This document shows positions 24,740-32,742 of a stretch of 64,000 nt of DNA, one piece after another. The notes under the pieces are model-generated. The model saw nothing but the letters and a program-made list of their open reading frames with translations, was not told where the DNA came from and ran no database searches. This DNA is from Elusimicrobiota bacterium. GTDB lineage: Bacteria > Elusimicrobiota > Elusimicrobia > UBA1565. The stretch is from assembly GCA_003450735.1 (NCBI GenBank), contig DMEZ01000055.1, positions 121,067-185,066 of the forward strand. Direction: 5' to 3'. A program made the position numbers and the translations under genes. Positions within the stretch are counted from its first letter, which is position 1, and every line of letters starts with the position of its first letter.

Positions 24740-26668
24740 CTTCGACAGATGGCGCTCGGCTCGGACCCGCAAAAGCTCGGCGACGCTCCAGGCCTGGGCC
24801 GGGCAGCCCCTGGGCGCGTGCGGCGCGTCGCCTTCGAAGATCTCGGAGACCGTGCCCAGGGCCGCGTCCAAAAGGTGCTTTCGCAGGGGCCCTAAGGCCC
24901 TTGCGGCCGTCTTCCGCGTCTTCGGCGTGTCGCCGCGAACGCTGAAGAGGGCGTCCACGTAGGGGCCCATCAGCCAGGCCCATACGGTCCCCTGGTGGTA
25001 GGCCGCGTCCCTCGTCTTCATGTCGCCGTTGTAGCGGCCCTGGTAGGCCTTGTCCTTGGGCGAGAGGGTGCGCAGGCCGAAGGGGGTCAAAAGCTCGCGC
25101 TCCACGGTCTTCAGGACGCTCTCGGCCCGCTCGCCCCTCAGTATCGGGTAGGGCAGACTTAAGGCCAGAAGCTGGTTGGGCCTGACGCTCGCGTCCGGCT
25201 TCCCGGTCTTCAGGTCGTCGACCACGTCATAGAGACAGCCGGCGTCCGCGTTCCAGAACCTCTCGCTGAAGCTCGCCTGGACTTTACCGGCCAGGGCGCG
25301 GTACTCTTCGGCCTCCGCCTTCCTGCCGAAGCGCTCGGACAGGTCCTCCATCACCTTCAGGGCGTTGAACCAGAGCGCCTGGATCTCGACCGGCTTGCCC
25401 ATGCGCGGGGTGACCACCCAGTCGCCGGCCTTCGCATCCATCCAGGTCAGCTGGACGCCCTCCTGCCCCGCGACGATGAGGCCGTCCTCGTCCATGCGGA
25501 TGTTGAAGCGGGTCCCCGTCCGATGCCGGGTGAGGACGTCGACCAGCACGGCGTAGAGCGCGTTCTGGATGAAGGCGTAGTCCCCCGTTTGCTCCGCGTA
25601 CTTTTGGACGGCCCAGAACATCCACAAGGAAGCGTCCACCGTATTGTAGGCCGGCTCGGCTTTCCCGTCCGGGAACAGGTTGGGGATCATCCCCCCATTT
25701 TCATATCGGGCGAAGGTCTCGAGGATGCGCTTCGCCTCCGCGTGGCGGCCCGTGGCCAGGGTCAGGCCCGGGAGGGAGATCATCGTGTCCCGGCCCCAGT
25801 CCGTGAACCACGGGTAGCCGGCGATGACCGAGTCCAGGCCGTCGGGCCGCTTGAAGAGAAACCGGTCGCCCGCCAGAACGAGCCGGCAGGAAGTCTCATC
25901 CTCGAGCTTCGAGGCGGCCAGCAGGGCCTCCAGCCGGGCCGTCTCGGCGGCGAGCAGCTTCTCCGCGTCGATGGGGGCATGCGGTTCGGCCGAGGCCAGC
26001 AAAGCTCCCGCGCCGCCCGGCTCCAACGTCAGGGTGAAGCGTCCGGGCGAATAAAAGTCCTCGCGGACCAGCCCGCCCAGGAGCTCTCCTTCCTTTAGAT
26101 AGTCCCCGCCTTCCACCCAGCGGGGGTCGTTCTCGAACCCGGCCTCCGGGTCCGCGGTAAAGCTCAGGCCGGGGACCTCCGGGCGCTCCTTGGCCAGGGC
26201 ATGGTAGCTTCGGCCGGTCAGCAGGGGCCGCAGGCTCAGCGTCACCCGCGCTCCCTTGGGGGCTTCGAGCAGGCGGTACATCGCCAGCACGGCGTTCTCC
26301 CCGTGCGGCATGAAGACCCGCTTCTCGAGCCTCACCCCGGCCAGGGCGTAGGTCCAGGTCGGGACGGGGTAGAGCTGGAACGTTTCCGCGTGCCTGGTCC
26401 GGTCGAGGCCGTGGTCCTTCCCGTCCACCCCCAGCGTCTCCTGGTAGTCGGACAGCAGGTGCCTGCGGTCGGCCCCCGAGGCGATGAGCAGGCCGTGGTA
26501 GCGGTAGGTGTTGGCGCCCGCGACGGTGCCGAAGGCGAAGCCGCCCAGCCCGTTGCCGAGCAGCCACTCGAGCTGACGGGCCTGGTCGAAGTCCTTCAGG
26601 ACGGCTTTTCCGACCGGAAGGCTCCCCGCGCAGGAGAGTCCCGTCAGGAGCAGGCCCATCGCGAGCAT
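24737..26668 (-). CDS. Exported glycogen debranching enzyme (amylo-alpha-1,6-glucosidase, GH133-like)
   Basis: 643 residues. GDE family blocks are clear: EWLLGNGLGGFAFGTVAGANTYRYHGLL, PWFTDWGRDTMISLPGL, ARYENGGMIPNLFPDG, YNTVDASLWM, QLTWMDAKAGDWVVTPRMGKPVEIQALWFNAL, YHQGTVWAWLMGPYVDAL. It hydrolyses alpha-1,6 branch points. The preferred start gives MLAMGLLLTGLSCAG, a signal or lipoprotein leader, which is unusual for this normally cytoplasmic enzyme. Its ATG overlaps the TGA of the upstream barrel gene (TGATG), so the two are translationally coupled. Confidence 0.9.
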   Translation of the reverse strand: MLAMGLLLTGLSCAGSLPVGKAVLKDFDQARQLEWLLGNGLGGFAFGTVAGANTYRYHGLLIASGADRRHLLSDYQETLGVDGKDHGLDRTRHAETFQLYPVPTWTYALAGVRLEKRVFMPHGENAVLAMYRLLEAPKGARVTLSLRPLLTGRSYHALAKERPEVPGLSFTADPEAGFENDPRWVEGGDYLKEGELLGGLVREDFYSPGRFTLTLEPGGAGALLASAEPHAPIDAEKLLAAETARLEALLAASKLEDETSCRLVLAGDRFLFKRPDGLDSVIAGYPWFTDWGRDTMISLPGLTLATGRHAEAKRILETFARYENGGMIPNLFPDGKAEPAYNTVDASLWMFWAVQKYAEQTGDYAFIQNALYAVLVDVLTRHRTGTRFNIRMDEDGLIVAGQEGVQLTWMDAKAGDWVVTPRMGKPVEIQALWFNALKVMEDLSERFGRKAEAEEYRALAGKVQASFSERFWNADAGCLYDVVDDLKTGKPDASVRPNQLLALSLPYPILRGERAESVLKTVERELLTPFGLRTLSPKDKAYQGRYNGDMKTRDAAYHQGTVWAWLMGPYVDALFSVRGDTPKTRKTAARALGPLRKHLLDAALGTVSEIFEGDAPHAPRGCPAQAWSVAELLRVRAERHLSK

Positions 26669-27402
26669 CAGAAGTTGATGTCGACCTGGAAGCTCAAGGT
26701 GTTCTGCCCGGCGACCGTGCGGTCGTTGAAGATGTTGTAGCCGACGATCACCAGGGTGCTCGGCGTGAACCACCAGCCCGCGCAGAAGCCGGTCTGGCCC
26801 ACGGCGGACTTGCCGCCCTGGTAGTCCATGGCGAGCCAGAGCTTTTCCGAGAGCTCCTTCATGGTCCTATCCCAGGCCAGCAGGAGGCCGTTGTCGGCCG
26901 TGTTGCCGTGCTGGTCCACGAGGACCGCCCGATTGCCGACGTAATAGCCGGCCGTCAGCCTGCCGACCACGGGCAGGGTGCGCGCGGCTAGGCCGTAGAC
27001 GATGTCCTGGTTGGTCACGCCGGATTTCGTGCCGAAGTTGTAGCCGCCCACGGCCAGCGAGGGCGAGCCCGCGAGCAGGGAGTTCTCGGGCGTGCCGAGC
27101 TTCCCGTGGAAATAGAACGGGGAGTTGTCCGGGACCTGGTCCCCGGAGTAGATCAGGTCGAAGCCGACCTCGCCCTGCAGCTTCTCCCAGGGAAGGACGC
27201 CCACCGTCGGGCCCAGCATGGACATCGGGGCTTTGCGCGAGCCGTCCGGCTCCCTGCGGGTGCGCAGGTAGGTGTCGAAGTTCAGGTGGATCGTCTTGTG
27301 CTTCTGGATATCGGTGGAGGGGATCCAGACTTGTCCCGAGGGAGTGGCCAGGGCCAGGACCGGGTTCAGAACGGCCAGCGCCAGCAGGAGTGCCTTCGTC
27401 AT
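26668..27402 (-). CDS. Outer-membrane beta-barrel-like protein
   Basis: 244 residues: signal peptide (MTKALLLALAVLNPVLALA), alternating aromatic/hydrophobic strands (VGFDLIYSGD, YNFGTKSG, LTAGYYVGN, WLAMDYQGG, LVIVGYNIFND) and a terminal Phe (FQVDINF), the classic C-terminal signal for outer-membrane insertion. It may be a sugar pore serving the coupled debranching enzyme; that is inference from coupling only. A TAAGAT hexamer ends 6 bp before the ATG. Confidence 0.75.
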   Translation of the reverse strand: MTKALLLALAVLNPVLALATPSGQVWIPSTDIQKHKTIHLNFDTYLRTRREPDGSRKAPMSMLGPTVGVLPWEKLQGEVGFDLIYSGDQVPDNSPFYFHGKLGTPENSLLAGSPSLAVGGYNFGTKSGVTNQDIVYGLAARTLPVVGRLTAGYYVGNRAVLVDQHGNTADNGLLLAWDRTMKELSEKLWLAMDYQGGKSAVGQTGFCAGWWFTPSTLVIVGYNIFNDRTVAGQNTLSFQVDINF

Positions 27403-27449
27403 GAGCCCATCTTACCTAATCGCGGGCCCGGACTTGATATCATCTCTCC

Positions 27450-28184
27450 ATGGCGAAGAACACCGCGCTCGTGACCGGAGGAGGCAGGCGCCTGGGCAAG
27501 GCCATCGCCCTCGCCTTGGCCCGCGCTGGGCTGGATGTCGTCGTCCACTGCAACCGTTCCGCCAAGGACGCGCGGAAGACCGCCTCGGAGATACGAGCCC
27601 TCGGCCGACGCGCCTGGGTGCTCGAGGCCGACCTCTCCGACCCCGTCCAAGCCCAGGCGCTCTTCGCGCTGGCGCGCAGGGCGGCCGGCCGCATCGATGT
27701 CCTGGTCAACAGCGCCTCGGTCTTCAAGGAGAGCCGGCTCTCCAGCTTCACGCCGGAGGAGCTCTCCGAGGCCGTGGCCCTCAACGCGATGGCGCCCCTG
27801 CTGCTGACCCGCGCCTTCGCCCGGCAGAAGAGCGCCGACTGCGTCGTCAACCTGCTCGACTGCCGCATCGCCGACTACGACGCGAAGCACGCCGCCTACC
27901 ACCTCAGCAAGCGCATGCTCTTCACCATCACGCGCATGTCCGCCATCGAGTTCGCCCCCCGCGTGCGGGTCAACGCGGTCGCCCCCGGCCTCATCCTCCC
28001 CCCCGAGGGCGAGAGCGGCGCCTACCTCGAGCGCCTCAAGCACACCAACCCGCTCGGGACGCACGGCAGCGCCCAAGACGTGGCCGAGGCCGTCCTCTTC
28101 CTCGTCCAAAGCCCCTTCGTCACCGGACAGGTGCTCTACGTGGACGGCGGCCGGCACATGAAGCGGACGATCTACGCGGACTAG
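27450..28184 (+). CDS. Short-chain dehydrogenase, pteridine reductase/FolM-like
   Basis: 244 residues with the SDR Rossmann fold. TGGGRRLG is the TGxxRRxG motif of pteridine reductases and FolM, and NRS after HC suits NADPH. The catalytic Tyr and Lys are in YHLSK; NSAS replaces the NNAG motif. It probably reduces dihydropteridines such as dihydrofolate or dihydromonapterin. A TATCAT hexamer ends 6 bp before the ATG. It converges with the flavodiiron gene, overlapping it by 4 bp. Confidence 0.85.
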   Translation: MAKNTALVTGGGRRLGKAIALALARAGLDVVVHCNRSAKDARKTASEIRALGRRAWVLEADLSDPVQAQALFALARRAAGRIDVLVNSASVFKESRLSSFTPEELSEAVALNAMAPLLLTRAFARQKSADCVVNLLDCRIADYDAKHAAYHLSKRMLFTITRMSAIEFAPRVRVNAVAPGLILPPEGESGAYLERLKHTNPLGTHGSAQDVAEAVLFLVQSPFVTGQVLYVDGGRHMKRTIYAD

Positions 28185-29374
28185 GCCGGGGGCTTCTCTT
28201 TGAGCGTCGCGTGCCGCGCCGCGATCTCGTCGGCCAGCTTCTCGATGGCCGCGTAGTCGGCCCGGCGCGGCAGGCCCTTCACCAGGACCGGCGGCAGAAG
28301 CTCGGCCTTCACCGCGCCCAGCATGGCGCCCAACCCTTCGGCGAGCTTGCCGCCCCAGCCGTAGGAGCCGAACACGGCCAGCCACTTCGTCTTGGGCCGC
28401 AGGAGGTTGGCCAGGTAGGCGGCGCTCGCCGCCGCGGGGTGCGCCCCGCCGAGCACGGTCGGCGAGCCCAGCGCCACGGTCGCGGCATCCACGAGGTCGC
28501 AGGCCAGCTTGCCGATATCGGCCTTGCTCAGGTCGTACTGTTCGACCCGGACGCCCCGTGCCCCCAACGCGTCCACCAGCGCCTCGGCCATGAGCCGGGT
28601 GCTGCCGTGCATGGAGACGAAAGCCACGACGGCCAGGTTCTTGGGCGGAGCGTTCAGCCAGTCCCGATAGGCGTCCAGGATGAGAGCCGGACGCTGGTAG
28701 ACGGGGCCGTGGCTCGGAAGGATGAGGCGGATGTCGAGACCCTCGAGCTTCGCCATGCTCTTGCTGATCATCGACGCGAAGGGCATCATGATCTCGGCGT
28801 AGTAGCGCTTCGCCTCGGAGAGCACGAGGGCCTCGTCCTGGACGAAGACGCCGCTCGCGGCCTTGTGGGAGCCGAAGAGGTCGCAGGTGAAGAGCAGCTT
28901 CCGCTCCGGGCACCAGGTCAGCATCGTCTCGGGCCAGTGCACCCAGGGGAAATGGATGAACTTGAGCGTCAGGTCCCCCAGGGAGAGGACCTCGCCGTCC
29001 TTCACTTCGCGGATGCGCTCCTCCTTCAGGTGCACGTGCTCGATGAGCATCGTTTTGCACTTCGGAGTGCAGAGCACCTGGGCCATGGGGAAGCGCTCGA
29101 GCACCTCCGGGATGGACCCGGAGTGGTCCTGCTCGGCGTGGTGGGCCACCAGGTAGTCGATCCTCTCGACCTTCAGGCTCTCGAGCCGGGCGAAGAGGGT
29201 GGCGGCCATGGGCGGGTCCACCGCGTCGAAGAGCACGGCCTTGCCGCCGCCCTGGAGCAGGTACGCGTTGTAGCTGGTCCCGTCGGGCAGGGGGATGAGC
29301 TCGTCGAACATCCGCCGGTCCCAGTCCATCGCGCCGACCCAGTATAGGGTGTCCTCGATCTTCCTGGCCTGCAT
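28181..29374 (-). CDS. fprA: Flavodiiron protein (FprA/ROO type O2 or NO reductase)
   Basis: 397 residues: an N-terminal metallo-beta-lactamase-like diiron domain (H79-x-E81-x-D83-H84 in HHAEQDHSG, later FPWVHWPETM, FTCDLFGSH and ILPSHGPV) and a C-terminal flavodoxin domain (VAFVSMHGSTRLMAEAL, GSPTVLGGAHP, FGSYGWGG). It reduces O2 to water or NO to N2O and protects anaerobes. I chose the ATG preceded by GGAGGAG; an earlier ATG overlaps the phosphatase stop (ATGA). It is the last gene of a four-gene signalling operon, which is an unusual place for it. Confidence 0.95.
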   Translation of the reverse strand: MQARKIEDTLYWVGAMDWDRRMFDELIPLPDGTSYNAYLLQGGGKAVLFDAVDPPMAATLFARLESLKVERIDYLVAHHAEQDHSGSIPEVLERFPMAQVLCTPKCKTMLIEHVHLKEERIREVKDGEVLSLGDLTLKFIHFPWVHWPETMLTWCPERKLLFTCDLFGSHKAASGVFVQDEALVLSEAKRYYAEIMMPFASMISKSMAKLEGLDIRLILPSHGPVYQRPALILDAYRDWLNAPPKNLAVVAFVSMHGSTRLMAEALVDALGARGVRVEQYDLSKADIGKLACDLVDAATVALGSPTVLGGAHPAAASAAYLANLLRPKTKWLAVFGSYGWGGKLAEGLGAMLGAVKAELLPPVLVKGLPRRADYAAIEKLADEIAARHATLKEKPPA

Positions 29375-29388
29375 GGTCCTCTCCTCCA

Positions 29389-31329
29389 TCATGCTTTCCT
29401 CCCGTCCGGCCCGAGGTAGTCCAGCGCCATCATCGTGATGTCGTCGGAGTGCTCGCCCTTGGAGAAGGCGTGGACGCTCTCGAGCAGGTCGAGGATCATC
29501 GCTTTCGGGGTCTTCCCCGCGCCGGCCCGCAAAACCTCCAGCATCCGCTCCTCCCCGTAGAGCGCGCCGCTCGGGTCCATCGCCTCGGTCACGCCGTCCG
29601 TATAAAGGAAAAGCCTGTCCCCGGGCGCGAACTTCAGCGCCGCCTTGGAGAAGCCCGCCCCCTTCAGGGCGCCGACCGCCATCCCCTCCCCCCCGGCCAG
29701 GAACTCCGGCGCGGCGCCCTTGCGCATCAGCAGGGGCGGGTTGTGGCCGCCGTTGGAGTACTCCACCTCGCCGGTCTTCGTGTCGACGGCCGCGAAGAAG
29801 ACCGTGACGAACATGGCCTTCTCGTTGCCGTCGCTCAGGTCGTCGTTGACGTGCCGCAAAACCTCCGCGGGAGAGCGGAAATGGTCGGCCATCGACTTGA
29901 GCAGGGTCTTCGAGACCGCCATGAAGAGGGAGGCCGGGACCCCCTTGCCGGAGACGTCGCCGATGACGAAGCAGAAGCGCTCGGGGGCGGTCAGGTAGAA
30001 GTCGTAGAGGTCGCCGCCCACCTCCCGCGCCGGCTCGATCATCGCGTACATCTCGAGCTCTTGGATGTCGGGCAGGGGCGGGAAGATCTTGGGCAGGGTG
30101 CTCATCTGGATCTCGCGGGCGATGTTCAGCTCGCTCTCGATCCTCTGCTTGGCCGCGGTGGTCTCGGTGAGCTTGCGGATGTGCTCCTTGAGCGATTCCG
30201 TCATCCTCCGGAAGGCCTCGGTGAGCCGGCCGACTTCGTCCTTGCTGCGGGCGGGAGGGAGCTCCACGTCCAGGTTGCCTTCCGCCAGCGATTCCGTGGC
30301 CTCCGTCATGGCCGAGAGCGGGCCCGTGATGGAGCGGCACTCGGAAGCCACGGCCAGGACGAGGACGAGCAGGCCGAATGCTCCCAAGAGGACGATGGTC
30401 CAGCTGAGCCGGCCCATGTCCGCCATGAGCTCCGCGTCCGGGAAGACCACCGCCAGCGACCAGCCCGTGGAGAGGATGGGCGCGAAGTACATGTGGCTGG
30501 GCATGCCGGTGGTCATGCGGATGTAGGGCACGAACCCCTTCTCGCCGTGGACCATCCGCTCGCCGATGCCCTTGAGGACCCAGTCGCCCCGGGCCTCGGC
30601 CGTCTTGAAAAGGGTCTCCTTCATGACGAGCCGCTTGAGCCTGTGCGCCACGAAGGTGCCCTTCCTCGAGATGAGGAAGGCGTCCCCGGTCTCGAGGACT
30701 TTGATGGAGGAGATGGTCTGCGAGAGCCAGTCCAGGGAGACGTCCGCGGTCGCCACCCCGGCGAAGACGTGCTTCCCGCCCTCCAGGCGGTAGAAGGGGA
30801 CCGCGTAGGTCGCCATGAGGATGTCGCCGCCGCCCTCGTCCAGGTAGGGTTCGGTCCAGAACGGCTTATCCGTCTCCTTGGGGACGCGGTACCAGTCCAT
30901 CTCGAAGTAGCGGTAGTTCTTCCCCCCAAGCATCCTGAACTTCAACCGTCCGTCCTTCTTGTAGTAGTAGGGGGCGTGGTAGAGGGCGCCCTTGTCGACG
31001 CTGTAGGGCTCGAAGGCGATGGCGCTGCCGTAGATCGCCCGATTGTTGTCCACCAGGGATCTCAGGATGCGCAGGGTCGCCTCGCGGCCGGAGGCGCCTT
31101 CCTCCAGGAACTCCGCCATCGCCTCCGGAACCTCCTGGACGGGCCGCAGGACACCGTCGATCTTGTGGACGGTGCTCTCGGCCAGGAAGCGGGAGCTCGT
31201 CTCGATGTCCCGCCAGAGGGCCTTCCGGGTGAAGTGGTAGAAGGAGCCGAAGACGAGGAGGAAGACCAGCAGGGCGCTGGCCGAGAGGATCAAGGTCAGC
31301 TTGAAGGCGAGACCCTTGTCCTTGATCAT
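29389..31329 (-). CDS. Membrane PP2C phosphatase (dCache-HAMP-SpoIIE/RsbU type)
   Basis: 646 residues. TM1 near residues 10-30, an extracytoplasmic Cache sensor (AIYGSAIAFEPY, YYKKDGRLKFRMLG, DILMATYAVPFYR, FAGVATADVSLDWL), TM2 near 305-325, HAMP (SITGPLSAMTEATESLAEGNLDVELP), coiled coil and a SpoIIE PP2C domain (REIQMSTLPKIFPP, EVGGDLYDFY, FVIGDVSGKGVPASLFMA, SNGGHNPPLLM, LFLYTDGVTEAM, SDDITMMAL). RsbU-like enzymes dephosphorylate anti-anti-sigma factors. It overlaps the anti-sigma-type gene upstream by 4 bp. Confidence 0.93.
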   Translation of the reverse strand: MIKDKGLAFKLTLILSASALLVFLLVFGSFYHFTRKALWRDIETSSRFLAESTVHKIDGVLRPVQEVPEAMAEFLEEGASGREATLRILRSLVDNNRAIYGSAIAFEPYSVDKGALYHAPYYYKKDGRLKFRMLGGKNYRYFEMDWYRVPKETDKPFWTEPYLDEGGGDILMATYAVPFYRLEGGKHVFAGVATADVSLDWLSQTISSIKVLETGDAFLISRKGTFVAHRLKRLVMKETLFKTAEARGDWVLKGIGERMVHGEKGFVPYIRMTTGMPSHMYFAPILSTGWSLAVVFPDAELMADMGRLSWTIVLLGAFGLLVLVLAVASECRSITGPLSAMTEATESLAEGNLDVELPPARSKDEVGRLTEAFRRMTESLKEHIRKLTETTAAKQRIESELNIAREIQMSTLPKIFPPLPDIQELEMYAMIEPAREVGGDLYDFYLTAPERFCFVIGDVSGKGVPASLFMAVSKTLLKSMADHFRSPAEVLRHVNDDLSDGNEKAMFVTVFFAAVDTKTGEVEYSNGGHNPPLLMRKGAAPEFLAGGEGMAVGALKGAGFSKAALKFAPGDRLFLYTDGVTEAMDPSGALYGEERMLEVLRAGAGKTPKAMILDLLESVHAFSKGEHSDDITMMALDYLGPDGRKA

Positions 31330-31745
31330 AGGGCCGGCTTCCCGAACTCCAGGCGGAGGACGTTGCGCTCGCCCTCCCGCCGGTAAGAGACCTTGTCGCA
31401 GAGCTTCCGGATGAGGTGGACGCCCAGCCCGCCGATGGGCTTCCTCTCAAGGGGAGCGGCGAGGTCGGGGGCGGGGAGGGCGGTCGGGTCGAAGGGCTTC
31501 CCGTCGTCCGAGACCTCCACCGCGAAGACACCCTCGCCCTCGAAGCAGGCCACCTCGACCGCGGCGGCCCGGCCGAGGCCCGAGTACTTGCAGACGTTGG
31601 TGAGCGCCTCTTCTACGACCAGCTCGATCTCGAGGAGCCGCTCCGGCGCGAAGCCGAGCCCGCCCGCCGCCGTCGAGGCGCAGTCCACGAAGCCCCGCAG
31701 GGCCTTGAGCTCGGCCGCGCCTTTCGCCCCCGCGAGCCTCCTCAC
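31326..31745 (-). CDS. Anti-sigma-type ATPase (RsbW/HATPase_c_2)
   Basis: 139 residues with a GHKL ATPase fold: N box ELVVEEALTNVCKYS, G1-like DDGKPFDP, G2-like IGGLGVHLIRKLCDKVSY. RsbW-like proteins either bind a sigma factor or phosphorylate an anti-anti-sigma factor. GTG start overlapping the kinase stop (GTGA), with GGAGG 7 bp before it. No STAS-only anti-anti-sigma gene is present in this window. Confidence 0.88.
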   Translation of the reverse strand: MRRLAGAKGAAELKALRGFVDCASTAAGGLGFAPERLLEIELVVEEALTNVCKYSGLGRAAAVEVACFEGEGVFAVEVSDDGKPFDPTALPAPDLAAPLERKPIGGLGVHLIRKLCDKVSYRREGERNVLRLEFGKPAL

Positions 31746-32668
31746 AGCACCGCCTCCAGGGCGTCGACGAGCTCCTGCCCGGTGTGGAAGCGATGCTGGA
31801 CCTCGGGCTGGAGGGCCCGGCGGATGACCTCGTCGACGCCGGCGGAGATGTCGCGCAAAGCCTGGGAGGGCGGCCGGTAGCGCATGGCCTGCTTCTCGGC
31901 CAGATAATCCGGGCCCTCGAAGGGGCGTCGGCCGACGAGCATCTCGTAGAGCAGCACCCCCAGCGCGTAGAGGTCCGACTCCCGGGAGACCACGCCGAGC
32001 TCCTGCTCGGGGGCCATGTACTCCGGCGTCCCGCACGCTTCGGCGCGGTTGGCCGTGGCGGCGGTGACCCGGGCCACGTGGGCGATGCCGAAGTCCATGA
32101 CCTTGGCCGTGCCGTCCTGGGTGATCATGATGTTGCCCGGCTTGAGGTCGCGGTGGATGATCTTGTTCCGGTGCGCGTAGTCGAGCGCCTCGGCCACCTG
32201 GCGGATGACGGTCTTCGTCGAGCGCAGGGAGATGCGCTGGCCCTTCTCGAGCAGGTTCCCCAGGGACTTGCCGCTGACGTACTCGAAGACCAGGAAGAGA
32301 CGGTCCGCGTCCTTGAAGGCCGTGTGGATGGCGACGATGTTGGGGTGCCTGAGCCCGGCGACCAGCCGCGCCTCGTTGAGGAACATCTCGGGGTCGAGGC
32401 CGGCCTTGGAGACGTCGGTGCGCATGAGCTTGATGGCCACCTTCCGGTCGAGGGCGAGGTCCGCGGCTTCGTAGACCACGCTCATCCCCCCGCGGCCCAC
32501 CTCCCGCTCGACGCGGTAGTTGCCCTGGAGGACCGTGCCCGGCTGGACGTCGGCGTCGGGCGCGGCCGAGGGCTCCGAGGCGAGCGCCCGGCGCACCCGC
32601 TTCTGCCACAGGATGAAGAGGCCGGCCGCGCTCAGCAGGCCGAGCAGGAAGCCCAGCAGGAGGCTCAT
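31742..32668 (-). CDS. Membrane-anchored Ser/Thr protein kinase
   Basis: 308 residues: a TM helix (MSLLLGFLLGLLSAAGLFILW), short linker, then a Hanks-type kinase domain with GRGGMSVVYEA, AIKLM lysine, HRDLKPGNIM catalytic loop, DFG (VMDFGIAHV), activation-segment GTPEYMAPE, SDLYALGVLLYEML and final Arg in QHRFHT. The ATG at the TM helix is preferred over a start 63 bases earlier because a TAGAAT hexamer ends 8 bp before it. It is the first gene of the operon with the anti-sigma-type ATPase, phosphatase and flavodiiron protein. Confidence 0.92.
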   Translation of the reverse strand: MSLLLGFLLGLLSAAGLFILWQKRVRRALASEPSAAPDADVQPGTVLQGNYRVEREVGRGGMSVVYEAADLALDRKVAIKLMRTDVSKAGLDPEMFLNEARLVAGLRHPNIVAIHTAFKDADRLFLVFEYVSGKSLGNLLEKGQRISLRSTKTVIRQVAEALDYAHRNKIIHRDLKPGNIMITQDGTAKVMDFGIAHVARVTAATANRAEACGTPEYMAPEQELGVVSRESDLYALGVLLYEMLVGRRPFEGPDYLAEKQAMRYRPPSQALRDISAGVDEVIRRALQPEVQHRFHTGQELVDALEAVL

Positions 32669-32676
32669 CGTCAGGG

Positions 32677-32682
32677 ATTCTA
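32677..32682 (-). promoter_or_regulatory. TAGAAT -10 element of the kinase operon
   Basis: On the minus strand TAGAAT ends 8 bp before the kinase ATG; no convincing -35 at normal spacing. Supports the shorter kinase start and a leaderless message. Confidence 0.5.
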
Positions 32683-32742
32683 CAACAATGCCCCGCTCCC
32701 TTCGTTGCAACCCCATTTTCGATTTGGTCAAATGCCCTCACT

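Noticed and set aside
32669..32731. N-terminal extension of the Ser/Thr kinase
   Set aside because: The extension (MTKSKMGLQRRERGIVVESL) lies upstream of a probable -10 and the TM helix begins at the later ATG.
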